Below, piece after piece: positions 33,485 through 44,165 of a DNA stretch of 64,000 nt. A model generated the notes under the pieces. That model searched no databases, had not been told where the DNA came from, and worked only from the letters and a program-made list of their open reading frames with translations. A program made the translations under genes and the position numbers. Position 1 is the stretch's first letter, and each line of letters starts with the position of its first letter. This DNA comes from Larus michahellis. Its lineage: Eukaryota; Chordata; Aves; Charadriiformes; Laridae. The stretch lies in the NCBI RefSeq assembly GCF_964199755.1, contig NC_133929.1, positions 3,179,806 to 3,243,805 on the forward strand, written 5' to 3'.

Positions 33485-35942
33485 AATATTGGGGCACCCT
33501 TCTGCCGAGGAATTAAGGGATATCTCTAGATCTGCTGCCCTTGTCCTTATAGGTGATTTTAACTTCCCAGACATCAACTGGGAATATCATACAGCAGACA
33601 CAAACAGGTCCAGGAAATTCCTGAAGCACGTTGAAGATAACTTCTTGGTGCAGGTACTAAGGGAGCCAACTAGGAAAGGTGTCCTCCTAGATTTGTTGTT
33701 TGTAAACAACAAATTGTTGTAAAGTCCCTTGTTGTAAAGGGACTCGTGGGCGAAGTGGTGATGGGTGGCTGTCTTGGTCACAGTGACCATGACATAGTTG
33801 AATTTCAAATCGTTGGCAATAGGAAAAAACTGCCAGCAAAACTTCAACCCTGGATATGGGGAGAGCAGACTTCAGGCTGCTGAAGGAGCTAGTTAGTAAG
33901 GTCCCCTGTGAATGTGCTTTTGAAGGTATAGGGGTCCGTGAATGCTGGTCACTTCTTAAGATCCATCTCTTGAGAGTGTGGGAGCAGGCAATTCCAAAGT
34001 GTCAGAAGTCAAGCAAGCGGGGCATAAAGCTGGCTTGGCTGAGCAGGGATCTTCTAGAACTTAGGTGGAAAAGGAAAGTGTGTGGATATTGGAAGCAAGG
34101 ATGGATGACATGGGAGGACTACAGAGATGCCGTTTGCCACTGTAAGGAGAAAATTCGTGCAGCCAAAGCTCAATTAGAGTTCAAGCTGGCCAGCACTATG
34201 AAGGACAGAAAAAAGGGCTTTTTTAAATATGTTAACAGCAAAGGGAGGATCAGAGATAACATTGGTCTGTTGCTTGATGAGGTCGGTCACCTCACAAATA
34301 GGGACGCAGACAAAGCGGAGATGTTTAAGACCTTTTTCACCTCTGTTTTTAACACCGATGATGGGCCCTGGGAACCCCAGAGCCCTGCGTTGGAAGACCG
34401 TGATTGGGGGAATGATAAACTCCCAGCTGACCCTGAACTTGTTTGAGACTTGCTGCTCCAGCTGGATGGCGCATAAGTCTATGGGGCCTGATGGGATTCA
34501 TCCCAGGGTACTGAAAGAGCTGGCCGATGTTAACACGGGATCTCTCTCCATTATTTTTCAATGGTCTTGGGAGTCTGGAGAGGTCTCAGTTGACTGGAAG
34601 CTGGCAACTGTTGTCCCAATTTTCAAGAAGGGGAATAAGGAAGACCCTGGTAATTACAGGCCCGTCAGTCTCACTTCAGTGCCTGGTAAAATTATGGAGA
34701 AGGTTATTCTGGGAGTTATTGAAAAACACTTGAGAGACAATGCAGCCATTGGTCATAGCCAGCATGGGTTCATGAGGGGAAAGTCCTGCTTAACTAACTT
34801 AATTTCCTTTTATGACAAGGTCACCCATCTAGTTGACCAAGGGAAGCCAGTAGATGTGGTTTGGGGGAATTTTAGCAAAGCTTTTGATACTGTCTCTCAC
34901 GGTATCCTTCTGGACAAAATGTCCAGCATGTTGTCCCAAATCTGGGTTCTTTACCCAGTGTGCAAGCCAATAACACACAGGGCAGCGGTATTTCCAAGTT
35001 TATTCCATTAATGCGCAGAAATTGGGTGCTTGTCCCAAAACGGGAGCACACCTTAGTTTCAAAAATTTCCCTTTTTATACACTGATTATTACATATTCTA
35101 ACAATTAATACATATTCATTGTTATTCTCTTCAATGATTGGTCAAGATTTCTTTGCTTCCTATGTAAATTAGCGCGCAGACTCTGTTTTCTTCTTCCATT
35201 GTTCTCTTTTGAGTAGGTGGTATCATTTGGGTAGGTGGTCAATGAGTCCGTGGTCACGATCTCCCCCTGCCGAAATTACCTTTTACCTACTTCTCCTCTA
35301 ATCTGGGCAGTTCCAGGTGGTTTTTTCGGTTTGCTGACCAGGCCTACAGTTCATCACTCTCTTGATAGAAATATCCTGCTTATTAACAAAGCTACATTGT
35401 CTAGTAGTTAGTTCCTTAATCTAATCTTAGATAAATCATGTCTAGTAACTATTTCTCTATAAATGATCAAATAGGGATGAGGCCGTATAGAGGACTTTTA
35501 GCAGCAGCAGCAGGTTCCCTTGGTTGCTTCGATTACACGTTACATTTCATTTTTATAGTTAATATCAATTTTACTACAACAAGCACACAGCTCGACAAGT
35601 CCATAATATGATGGGTGAGCAATTGGCTGATGGGTAGGGCTCCGAGTTATAGTAAATGGGGTTACATCAGGCTGGCAGCTAGTCACCAGTGGGGTTCCCC
35701 AGGGCTCAATTTTAGGGCCAGTGCTCTTTAATGTTTTTATAAATGATCTGGATGCAGGAATCAAATGTACATTAATTAAGTTTGCTGATGATACTAAATT
35801 AGGAGGAGCTGTGGCCTCCCTCGAGGGTAGAGAGGCCTTACAGAGAGATCTGGATAGACTGGAGAGCTGGGCAATCACCAACCGTATGAAATTTAACAAG
35901 AGCGAGTGCTGGATTCTCCACCTGGGACGGGGTAATCCTGGT
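33485..35942 (+). mobile_element. CR1 LINE ORF2, decayed and split by an LTR
   Basis: CR1 ORF2 can be followed in pieces through several frames: endonuclease (LIGDFNFPDINWEY), reverse transcriptase ([48 protein letters not shown]), then, after the inserted LTR at 34929-35581, VTSGW-like text, [14 protein letters not shown] and the catalytic [10 protein letters not shown]. Frameshifts occur near 33720, where a short AACAACAAATTGTTG-type expansion lies, and near 34440 (stop). The 3' end is lost. It is an old copy that predates the LTR insertion. Confidence 0.93.
34929..35581 (-). mobile_element. solo LTR (653 bp) inserted in CR1
   Basis: The segment starts TGTTGT and ends ACAACA. It is flanked by a 4-bp direct repeat AGCA (34925-34928 and 35582-35585), and CR1 coding similarity resumes in register on both sides. 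On the - strand a TATAAAAA box (complement of 35072-35079) precedes AATAAA (complement of 34999-35004), fixing the orientation. A 4-bp duplication fits ERV1-like LTRs. Confidence 0.9.
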
Positions 35943-36265
35943 TATACATACATAACCAGAACATCAAAACACACAGTATTTCATTGCTGTGCTAATGGAA
36001 GTCATACACAGTGGATAATCTGAACAAATTGCTACCCAGCACAACAATAACAAACACTTCAGCAGCCACAGCAACCCAGAAATAAAAAGCAACCATCAAT
36101 TCGGAAATTCAAAAGGCATCTGTCCCCTAGCTCTGATGGTGACAATTAGGCATGAGCAGTAAAGGGCGAAGTAAACTTTCCCAAGGTAAAAACAGAATCC
36201 ATTACGTAACGCCCAAGGTATGCAGCTAAAGAAGTTATCCAATCAATCACAGTATGGATCAGAAT
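35943..36265. other. short unique stretch
   Basis: AT-rich sequence between a decayed CR1 and an LTR-A copy; nothing recognised. Confidence 0.5.
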
Positions 36266-36890
36266 TAAACATTAATAAATAAATATTACTAAATTAATAA
36301 AATAATTAAAAAATGAAATATATACAATATATACAAAACCGTATTAAGCTCCAAGGATAATGATCGCGTCACCGGCAGGCGCTGGGGAAGTCCCAGACTG
36401 GACTCAGCGACGGGTGGGAACTGGATTCCGGATCTGGATTCAGGAACGCATGGATCGGGATCAAAGGCAGACAAACAGACAGGGTCCTCCTCGGATGCTG
36501 GCCATTGAAGAAAGAGTCGACCCTTTGCTCCCTCAGCTTTTATACTGAGCATGGGGCAGATGGGATGGAATGCCCTGTTGGTCAGTTTTGGGTCACCTGT
36601 CCTGTCCGCTCCTCCCCGCAGGTGGGACCCCTCTACGCTTTTCTGCTTCCGACCCTCCAACGGGGCAACTAACGAAATTAGCTGACCTGGGTTGTTATAG
36701 CAATAAGTCTAAGCAAGAGCCTCTCTGCGTACCGTTCCTTGGCACAAACTGTAAACATTGGTCTTCTCACTCTGAGAACAAACAGTTCTCAGCACAACAT
36801 GTTGTTAATTTCAGAGAGTTAGAAGAGGCCTAGCTAAGAAGTAAAATTACTGAACAGAAAGTTGGTTCTGTTCTATCTCAAACCAGGACA
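36266..36890 (-). mobile_element. LTR-A copy (minus orientation, 3' truncated)
   Basis: Starts on the - strand at 36890 with TGTCCTGGTTTGAG and shares U3, a TATA box (CTTTTATACTGAGC on the + strand near 36536), and R-U5 with the full copy at 54868-55585. The last ~150 bp of U5 is absent. It abuts ERVL internal sequence of opposite orientation. Confidence 0.85.
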
Positions 36891-36893
36891 ACA

Positions 36894-39885
36894 CACTATG
36901 AGATATCCTGTGGTTGTGCCTCTGTGACTATGGAGAGTAAGTGGGACAAAAGACCTACCTCAGCCCTACAGGCACGAGTGAGTGAGTTGCAAGGTAAAGC
37001 AGATGGAAGAAAGAATTCTTGTGAGAGAAGGTCTTGTGGGGGATGTAAAGGTTGGAGGTCGTCTTGGGCAGAGTGACCATGAAATGATAGAGTTTTCAAT
37101 TCTTGGTGAAGGGAGGCGGGGAGCCAGCAAAACTGCCACCTTGGATTTCCGAAGGGCAGACTTTAGCCTGTTTAGGAGCATGGTTGAGAGTGTCCCTTGG
37201 GAGGCAGTTTTGAAGAGCAAAGGTGCCCAGGAAGGCTGGTCATACTTCAAGCAGGTGCTCTTAGAAGCACGGGAGAAGGCCATCCCCATGTCCCGAAAGA
37301 CGAGCCGACGGGGAAGAAGGCCAGCCTGGCTAAATAGAGAGCTTTGGCTGGACCTCAGGAAAAAAAGGAAGGCTTACATTCTCTGGAAAAGGGGCTTAGC
37401 AACTTATGAGGATTATCAAGATATAACAAAGCTATGCAGGGGGAAGATTAGAAGGGCCAAAGCTCAATCAGAACTCAGCTTGGCCACTGCAGTTAAAGAC
37501 AACAAGAAGAGATTTTTCCAGTATATCAACAGAAAAAGGAAGACTAGGGAAAATATAGGTCCACTGATGAATGAGACGGGTGCCCTAGTGGTGGAAGACA
37601 CAGAGAAGGCAGAGCTACTGAATGCCTTCTTTTCTTCGGTCTTCACTGATAAAGCCGTCCCTCACGCATCCCATACCCTGGAGGCAAGGGGGAAGGTCTG
37701 GAGAGAGGAAGATTTTTCCCTCAGTTGAGGAGGACCGGGTCAGAGACCACTTGGCCAAGCTGGACATTCATAAATCCATGGGCCCTGACGGGATGCACCC
37801 GCGAGTGCTGAGAGAGCTGGCAGATGTTATCGCTAGACCACTCTCCATTGTCTTTGCAAGGTCATGGGGAACAGGAGAGGTGCCTGAGGACTGGAGGAAG
37901 GCTGACATCACTCCAATCTTCAAAAAAGGCAAGAAGGAGGACCCAGGGAACTACAGGCCGGTTAGTCTCACCTCTGTCCCTGGGAAGGTAATGGAGCGAC
38001 TCATTCTGGATGTCGTCTCCAAACACGTAGAGGAACAGGAAGTCATTGGAAGTGGTCAGCATGGATTTACCAAGGGCAAATCATGCCTGACCAATCTGAT
38101 AGCTTTCTATGATGTTATAACGGGTTGGCTGGATGAGGGGAGAGCCGTAGATGTCATCTACCTTGACCTTAGCAAGGCTTTTGACACTGTCTCCCATAAC
38201 ATCCTCATTAGGAAGCTGAGGAAGTATGGGCTAGACGAGGTGACAGTGAGGTGGATCGAGAGCTGGCTGAGTGACAGAACTCAGAGGGTTGTGATCAGCG
38301 GCACAGAGTCCAGTTGGAGGCCTGTAACGAGTGGTGTCCCTCAGGGGTCAATACTTGGACCAATTTTGTTCAATATATTCATTAATGACCTAGACGAGGG
38401 GACAGAGTGTATCCTCAGCAAGTTTGCCGATGATACCAAGCTGGGAGGGGTGGCCGACACTCCAGAGGGCCGTGCTGCCATCCAGCGTGACCTGGACAGG
38501 CTGGAGAGCTGGGCAGAGAAGAACCTAATGAGGTTCAACAAAAGCAAGTGTAGGGTCCTGCACCTGGGAAGGAAGAATGCCAAGCACCAGTATAGGTTAG
38601 GGGCGGACATGCTGGGAAGCAGCTCTGAGGAGAAGGACCTGGGGGTCCTGGTAGACAGCAAATTATCCATGAGCCAGCAGTGTGCCCTTGTCGCCAAGAA
38701 GGCCAATGGCATCCTGGGCTGCATAGGGAAGACTGTGGCCAGTAGGTCGAGGGAGGTCATTCTCCCCCTCTACTCTGCACTGGTGAGGCCACAACTGGAG
38801 TACTGTGTCCAGTTTTGGGCTCCCCAGTTCAAGAGGGACAGGGAACTACTGGAGCGAGTCCAGCGAAGGGCAACCAAGATGATTATGGGACTGGAGCACC
38901 TCCCTTATGAGGAAAGGCTGAAAGAGCTGGGACTCTTTAGCCTGGAGAAGAGAAGGTTGAGGGGGGACCTGATTAATGTTTACAAGTATCTAAAGGGTGG
39001 GTTTAAGGAGGACGGAGCCAGGCTCTTTTCAATGGTTCCCAGTGACAGGACAAGGGGCAATGGGCACAAGCTAGAACATAGGAAGTTCCGTTCAAATACA
39101 CGGAAAAACTTCTTTACGGTGAGGGTGACAGAGCACTGGAACAGGCTGCCCAGGGAGGTTGTGGAGTCCCCTTCTCTGGAGATTTTCAAGACCCGCCTGG
39201 ACGCAGCCCTGAGGGATGTGCTTTAGGCAATCCTGCTCTAGCAGGGGAGTTGGACTAGATGATCTCTAGAGGTCCCTTCCAACTCTGAAGATTCCGTGAT
39301 TCCATAATTCTTCCAGGAGGATGGCTGCTCCAGTCCACAGGGAGCGGTTCTCTGGTCCGGGTAGGAACTCATCTGCTAATTGTCGATGTTGTACTCAACA
39401 TTAGGGGGGCCCTGCCTCCAGCCAGGAGGAGGAGAGGGACAACAGAGTTTATTGGACTGTGTGGATTCCATGGCCTGGCACATTAGAGCCACAAAAGTAT
39501 AAAGCCCTGGTGGACACTGGTGCATGGTGTACCCTATTGCCATCGAATCATAAAGGGACAGAATCTGTCACTATTTCTGGAGTGACAGGTGGGTCTCAAG
39601 AACTGACTGTACTGGAGGCCGAAGTGAGCCTGAATGGGAATAAATGGGAGAAGCACCCCATTGTGACTGGCCCAGATGATACTCCATGCATCCTTGGCAT
39701 GGACTACCTCAAGAGAGGGTATTTCAAAGACCCAAAAGGGTATGGGTGGGCTTTTGGTATAGCAGCTGTAGAGACTGAGGACATTACACAGCTGTCTGCC
39801 TTACCTGGCCTTTCAGATGACCCTTCTGTGGTGGGACTGCTGAGGGTTAAAGAACAGCAGGTGCCAATTGCCAAAAGTGCAAGTA
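36894..39885 (+). mobile_element. ERVL-type internal fragment (gag end and protease), split by CR1
   Basis: Two pieces belong together. The first, 36894-37020, matches the gag region at 54566-54690. The second, 39306-39885, first matches 54690-54850 and then continues into a retropepsin-like protease with the DTGAWCTLLPS active-site segment (around 39512-39545) and the flap-side motif CILGMDYLKRG. Between them lies a CR1 flanked by AATTCTT. Similarity to known ERVL protease stops near 39885. There is no reverse transcriptase, so the element is a dead fragment. Confidence 0.85.
37021..39305 (+). mobile_element. CR1 LINE, 5'-truncated, longest ORF2 in the window
   Basis: The copy begins inside ORF2 and runs to a complete 3' end (AGATTCCGTGATTCCAT). 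The 7-bp flanks AATTCTT at 37014-37020 and 39306-39312 are a target-site duplication within ERVL gag. ORF2 is open in one frame to about 37728 and in another to the stop at 39226, so one frameshift near 37690 separates the endonuclease-RT linker from the RT. RT motifs are complete: [40 protein letters not shown] and the catalytic FADDTK. It is among the youngest insertions here, but 5' truncation removes ORF1 and the promoter. Confidence 0.96.
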
Positions 39886-40334
39886 CCAGCCCAAAGCACG
39901 ACAGAGGACATCAAACAGCCCTTTGCAGTAGGCAGGTGAAACCAATGCCTCCCCACTTAATTGCCCATTTTTCTTCAAACAAACCTTGTTGACTAACAGG
40001 ATCTCACATGGATTACCAAACCCAAAAGACACATGTTCCCTAGCTAAGACATCACCAAGTGAAAAACAAGACACCTTTGGAGGAGTTCCTTAAATTCAAA
40101 AGCTTTGGTTTGCTGCCTTTCCTAACTGAGCCAAAGGACCCGATTCCCAAGAAATAAGATCTTGTCTTTGCCAAGAAAACCGTTATTGCTAAAGGTCTCA
40201 ACGTGGGCTGAGGAGGCAAGAGTCAGATCAGATGCAACAAAGGAACATTAACAGCTAATTAATAGGATGCATCTAGCTTCCCTCTCATAAAAAATAAAAT
40301 CTACACAACATAACAGAAAACTCAGTTGCTGAGG
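39886..40334. other. unassigned stretch before a CR1 5' end
   Basis: No gene seen. The sequence loses similarity to the ERVL protease region and shows no known repeat until the CR1 5' UTR begins near 40335. Confidence 0.45.
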
Positions 40335-43300
40335 CGAGCAGCTCCGGTGCTGGCGCCATCTGCAGCAGAGTGCTTTAGCAGGGTGCACGGGGAGGCGTTC
40401 CTGAACCAGGGGAACCTCAGGGGGAGCCAAGAGAGCAGCCAAGAGCTCAAGCGACAGTGGCTGACAAGACCTGGAGCAACGTCAGCCAATCCCCCCCCCA
40501 TATAAAAGAAGCCCCTAGGGAGCACTGCAAATAGGGTGTGGCATGGCAGTTTGCATGGCAGTAAACAGGGCAGGCAAACAGGGCGTGGTGCATCAGCAAG
40601 GGTGTGGTGCAGCAGTTCGCACAACGAGCAAGCATGGCATGGCATGGCATGGCAGCTTGCACAGCAGTTAACAGGGCAGGCAAACAGGATGTGGCACAGC
40701 AGCTCACGCAGAAGGGCATGCAGGAAGGGCACTGAAGCTCTGACAGCTCAGCCAGGGAACAATGGTATCCACCTGGCAGAAAGCCATGGCCTCTCTAAGC
40801 TCTGCACCCACCGCGACTGACACAGCTTCCCAGACAGAGCTCCAACGAGAACATGCTGCCACCCAGGTGTCAGGCTGCAGGGTGTGCCCTACTCTTATGC
40901 CAGTATCAGATGGCAGTAATGAGCACACCTGTGGGAGGCATGCCCAGGTAAAGGAACTCCTCCACCTAGTGACAGAGCTCAGGAAGGAGGTGAGTAGGTT
41001 GAGGAGTATCAGGGAGTCCAAGAGAGAGATAGACTACTGGAATCGCACCCTACCTTCCTTGGGACAGGCCCGGCAGGCAGACAGGATGCATGATACGGAG
41101 GATTCTGCATCCTCTCTCCGCCTGGCTGAACGGAGTGACTTAAGGGATAGGGGGCAATGGCAACAAGTTCCTGCTTGGTGCAGCAGGCACATCTCCTCTG
41201 TGACTACTTCACCTTCCCAGGTGCCCTTGCATAATAGGTATGAGGCTCTGCAAGTGGAACCGAACAGTGATGAGGATGATGGTTCATCTAGCTTGGAGGT
41301 GTCACCGAGGTGTGGAATAATTACTAAATTGGCCAAGAATACAAAAGTACAGCATTGTTCACACATTAAGGAAAGTCATAAAATCAAGAGGCTTCTGAGG
41401 TAGAATACAGCCGCAGCTGACACGCAAAGAATGCCACATCTGCGATTCCCTGTACAAGGCTGTTTGCGAAACTACACGAGGGATGGAACGGAACGCGCTT
41501 GTTCCATGGCCTTCCCTTGTGACGAATAGCAGATATGGGGACGAGATGGTACTACGGAACACATAAGCGGCCTACACGCTACCCGAGCCAACATTTCGTC
41601 AAATGTTGATGAAATGCTGTCCTTTGTGCAAACTTTGCTCACCACAATGTACCAAAACACACCTCCGTCCCGGAGGCTACCCGCCCCCGAGGTGCGACCA
41701 CTCCTCCTTGAGTACATTAATCATAATAAAAGTGCGTATGACTAAAGTCACTCAAACTCCACCTTGAAGATAACAAATAGTATAAAAACAGCCCGAGAGA
41801 GAGGGGATGCCAGGGAAGACGCCATCGCGAAGAATTCCATCGCCGATTTCCAGGATCAGTTGACGGGCTGAGCCTTTCTTTCCCCCGCATAGGGATGCCT
41901 TTGGGTAAGACTTCGATTACACCGAGTGCTTTCTCGGGGACTTAGAAATGTCTCTAGAGACTCTCTATCCTACATTTATAGCCAGGCTGTACCGTTTATA
42001 ATTTTGTCACGCGTTTTGTGTACTTAACAATAGCTTTATTTGCACATGCTTTGCAGACAGTGTATTTATCACCGGCAATCCTAAGAACCTGTATATCTGT
42101 TGTTCAAATAAACTGCACTGCTTCAGTAGCTAGTCGTTTCGGTTTCTCACTGAACGCGACCAAAGACTGGAGAGTGGCCGTGCTAGTTCAGGAGCACGAC
42201 TAGACTGAAGGTGCAGTCCACTATTAGTGTATCCAAATCGTAACAGTTTCATACATATTAAACGCGACTGGACTGATAGTGCTGGATTGGGCATCGCTCA
42301 GAATTTAAACCTACCGCACCTGGCCTCCCACCTTGGTGAGGAGTGTTAGAACGCAAGGGGGTTTATCTTCTGCCAAAACCGCTTGGCCCCTTTTCACGCA
42401 ACAGAATTTCACACAACGAGGTTAAGTTGGCCTATGCACTGCATCAAAACTGCTTCCATAAAGAAAAAAAGGACAAGTCATCGTCATAGGAGACTCTTTC
42501 CTGAGGGGAACAGAAGGCCCAATATGCAGAACGGACCCACTTCTTCGGGAAGTCTGCTGCCTCCCTGGGGCCTAGGTTAAAGATGTGAAGAGAAAGCTTC
42601 CTACCTTGGTACTGCCCTCGGATGATTATCCATTATTGATTTTTCAGGTGGATGGGATCTACCCAAGGGTACTGAGGGAGCTGGCGGAAGTGCTCACTGA
42701 GCCACTTTCCATCATTTACCAGCAGTCCTGGCTAACCGGGGAGGTCCCAGTTGACTGGAGGCTAGCAAATGTGACGCCCATCCACAAGAAGGGCCAGAAG
42801 GAGAATCCAGGGAACTACAGGCCTGTCAGTCTGACCTCGGTGCCTGGGAAGGTTATGGAGCAGACCATCCTGAGTGCCATCACACGGCACATACAGGACA
42901 ACCAGGTGGTCAGGCCCAGTCAGCACGGGTTTATGAAAGGCAGGTCCTGATTGACCAACGAGGGACTTGACTTGACGAGGGAAAGGCCGTGGATGTTGTT
43001 TAGCTGGACTTTAGTAAAGCCTTTGTCACCGTTTCCCACAGCATCCTCCTGGAGAAACTGGCTGCCCATGGCTTGGATGGGAGTACTCTTTGCTGGGTTA
43101 AAAACTGGCTGGAGGGCCGGGCCCAGAGAGTGGTGGTGAATGGAGTTCAATCCAGTTGGCGGCCGGTCTCGAGTGGTGTTCCTCAGGGCTCAGTATCGAG
43201 GCAGGTTCTCTTTAATATCTTTATCAATGATCTGGAGGAGGGGATTGAGTGCACCCTCAGTAAGTTTGCAGATGACACCAAGTTGGGTGGGAGTGTCCAC

Positions 43301-44138
43301 CTGCTTGAAGGTAGAAAGGCTCTACAGAGGGATCTGGACAGGCTGGATCGATGGGCCGAGGCCAATGGTAGGAGGTTCAACACGGCCAAGTGCCGGGTCC
43401 TGCACTTGGGTCACACTCAACCCCATGCAGCACTACAGGCTTGGGGCACAGTGGCTGGAGAGCTGCCCGGCAGAAAAGGACCTGGGGGCGTTGGTTGACT
43501 GCCAGCTGACTATGAGCCAGCAGTGTGCCCAGGTGGCCAAGAAGGCCGACAGCATCCTGGCCTGTATCAGGAAGAGCATGGTGAGTTGGACTAGGGAAGT
43601 GATTGTCTCCCCGTACTGGGCACTGGTGAGGCCCCACCTCGAGTACTGTGTCCAGTTTTGGACCCCTCACCACAGGAAAGACCTTGAGGTGCTGGAGCGT
43701 GTCCAGAGAAGGGCAACGGAGCTGGTGAGGGGCCTGGAGAATAAGTCTTATGAGAAGCAGCTGAGGGAGCTGGGGGCGTTTAGCCTGGAGAAAAGGAGGC
43801 TGAGGGGAGACCTTCTCGCTCTCTACAACTACCTGAAAGGAGGGTGTAGAGAGGTGGGGGTCGGTCTCTTCTCCCAAGTAACAGGTAATAGGACAAGAGG
43901 AAACAGCCTCAAGTTGCACCAGGGGAACTTTAGATTGGATATTAGGAAAAATTTCTTCACCAAAAGGGTTGTTAACCACTTCCCAGGGAAGTGGTTGAGG
44001 CACCATCCCTGGAGTTATTTAAAAGACACGTAGATGTGGTTCTTAAGGACATGCTTTTGTGGTGTACATAGCAGCATCAGGTTAACAGTTGGACACAATG
44101 ATCTTAAAGGTCTTTTTCAAGCTAAACAATTCTATGAA
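40335..44138 (+). mobile_element. CR1 LINE with 5' UTR and ORF1, internally deleted, split by a solo LTR
   Basis: A 5' UTR with a TATA-like TATAAAAG (40501-40508) and short direct repeats (40530-40720) leads into ORF1 (start 40753 or nearby; ATQTELQ-like and HAATQVSGCRVC segments, a coiled coil near ELRKEVSRLRSIRESKRE). A solo LTR occupies 41311-42415. ORF1 then resumes with the esterase-like domain ([19 protein letters not shown]). At about 42640 it jumps to ORF2 at [14 protein letters not shown], so the end of ORF1, the whole endonuclease and the first RT part are missing. RT text then runs in shifted frames to 44033 with FADDTKLGG intact, and the 3' tail ends near 44138. Confidence 0.93.
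41311..42415 (+). mobile_element. solo LTR of the tRNA-Ser-type ERV (LTR-S)
   Basis: The 1105-bp segment begins TGTGGAATAA and ends TTTCACACA. The flanks CCGAGG (41305-41310) and ACGAGG (42416-42421) form a 6-bp duplication with one mismatch (five identical bases CGAGG). CR1 ORF1 aligns straight across the site when the LTR is removed. TATAAAAA lies at 41781-41788 and AATAAA at 42107-42112. Most of it is homologous to the 5' LTR of the provirus at 47198-52112, with visible divergence. Confidence 0.9.
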
Positions 44139-44165
44139 CATTTGGATTCACGCTTTAACAACATT

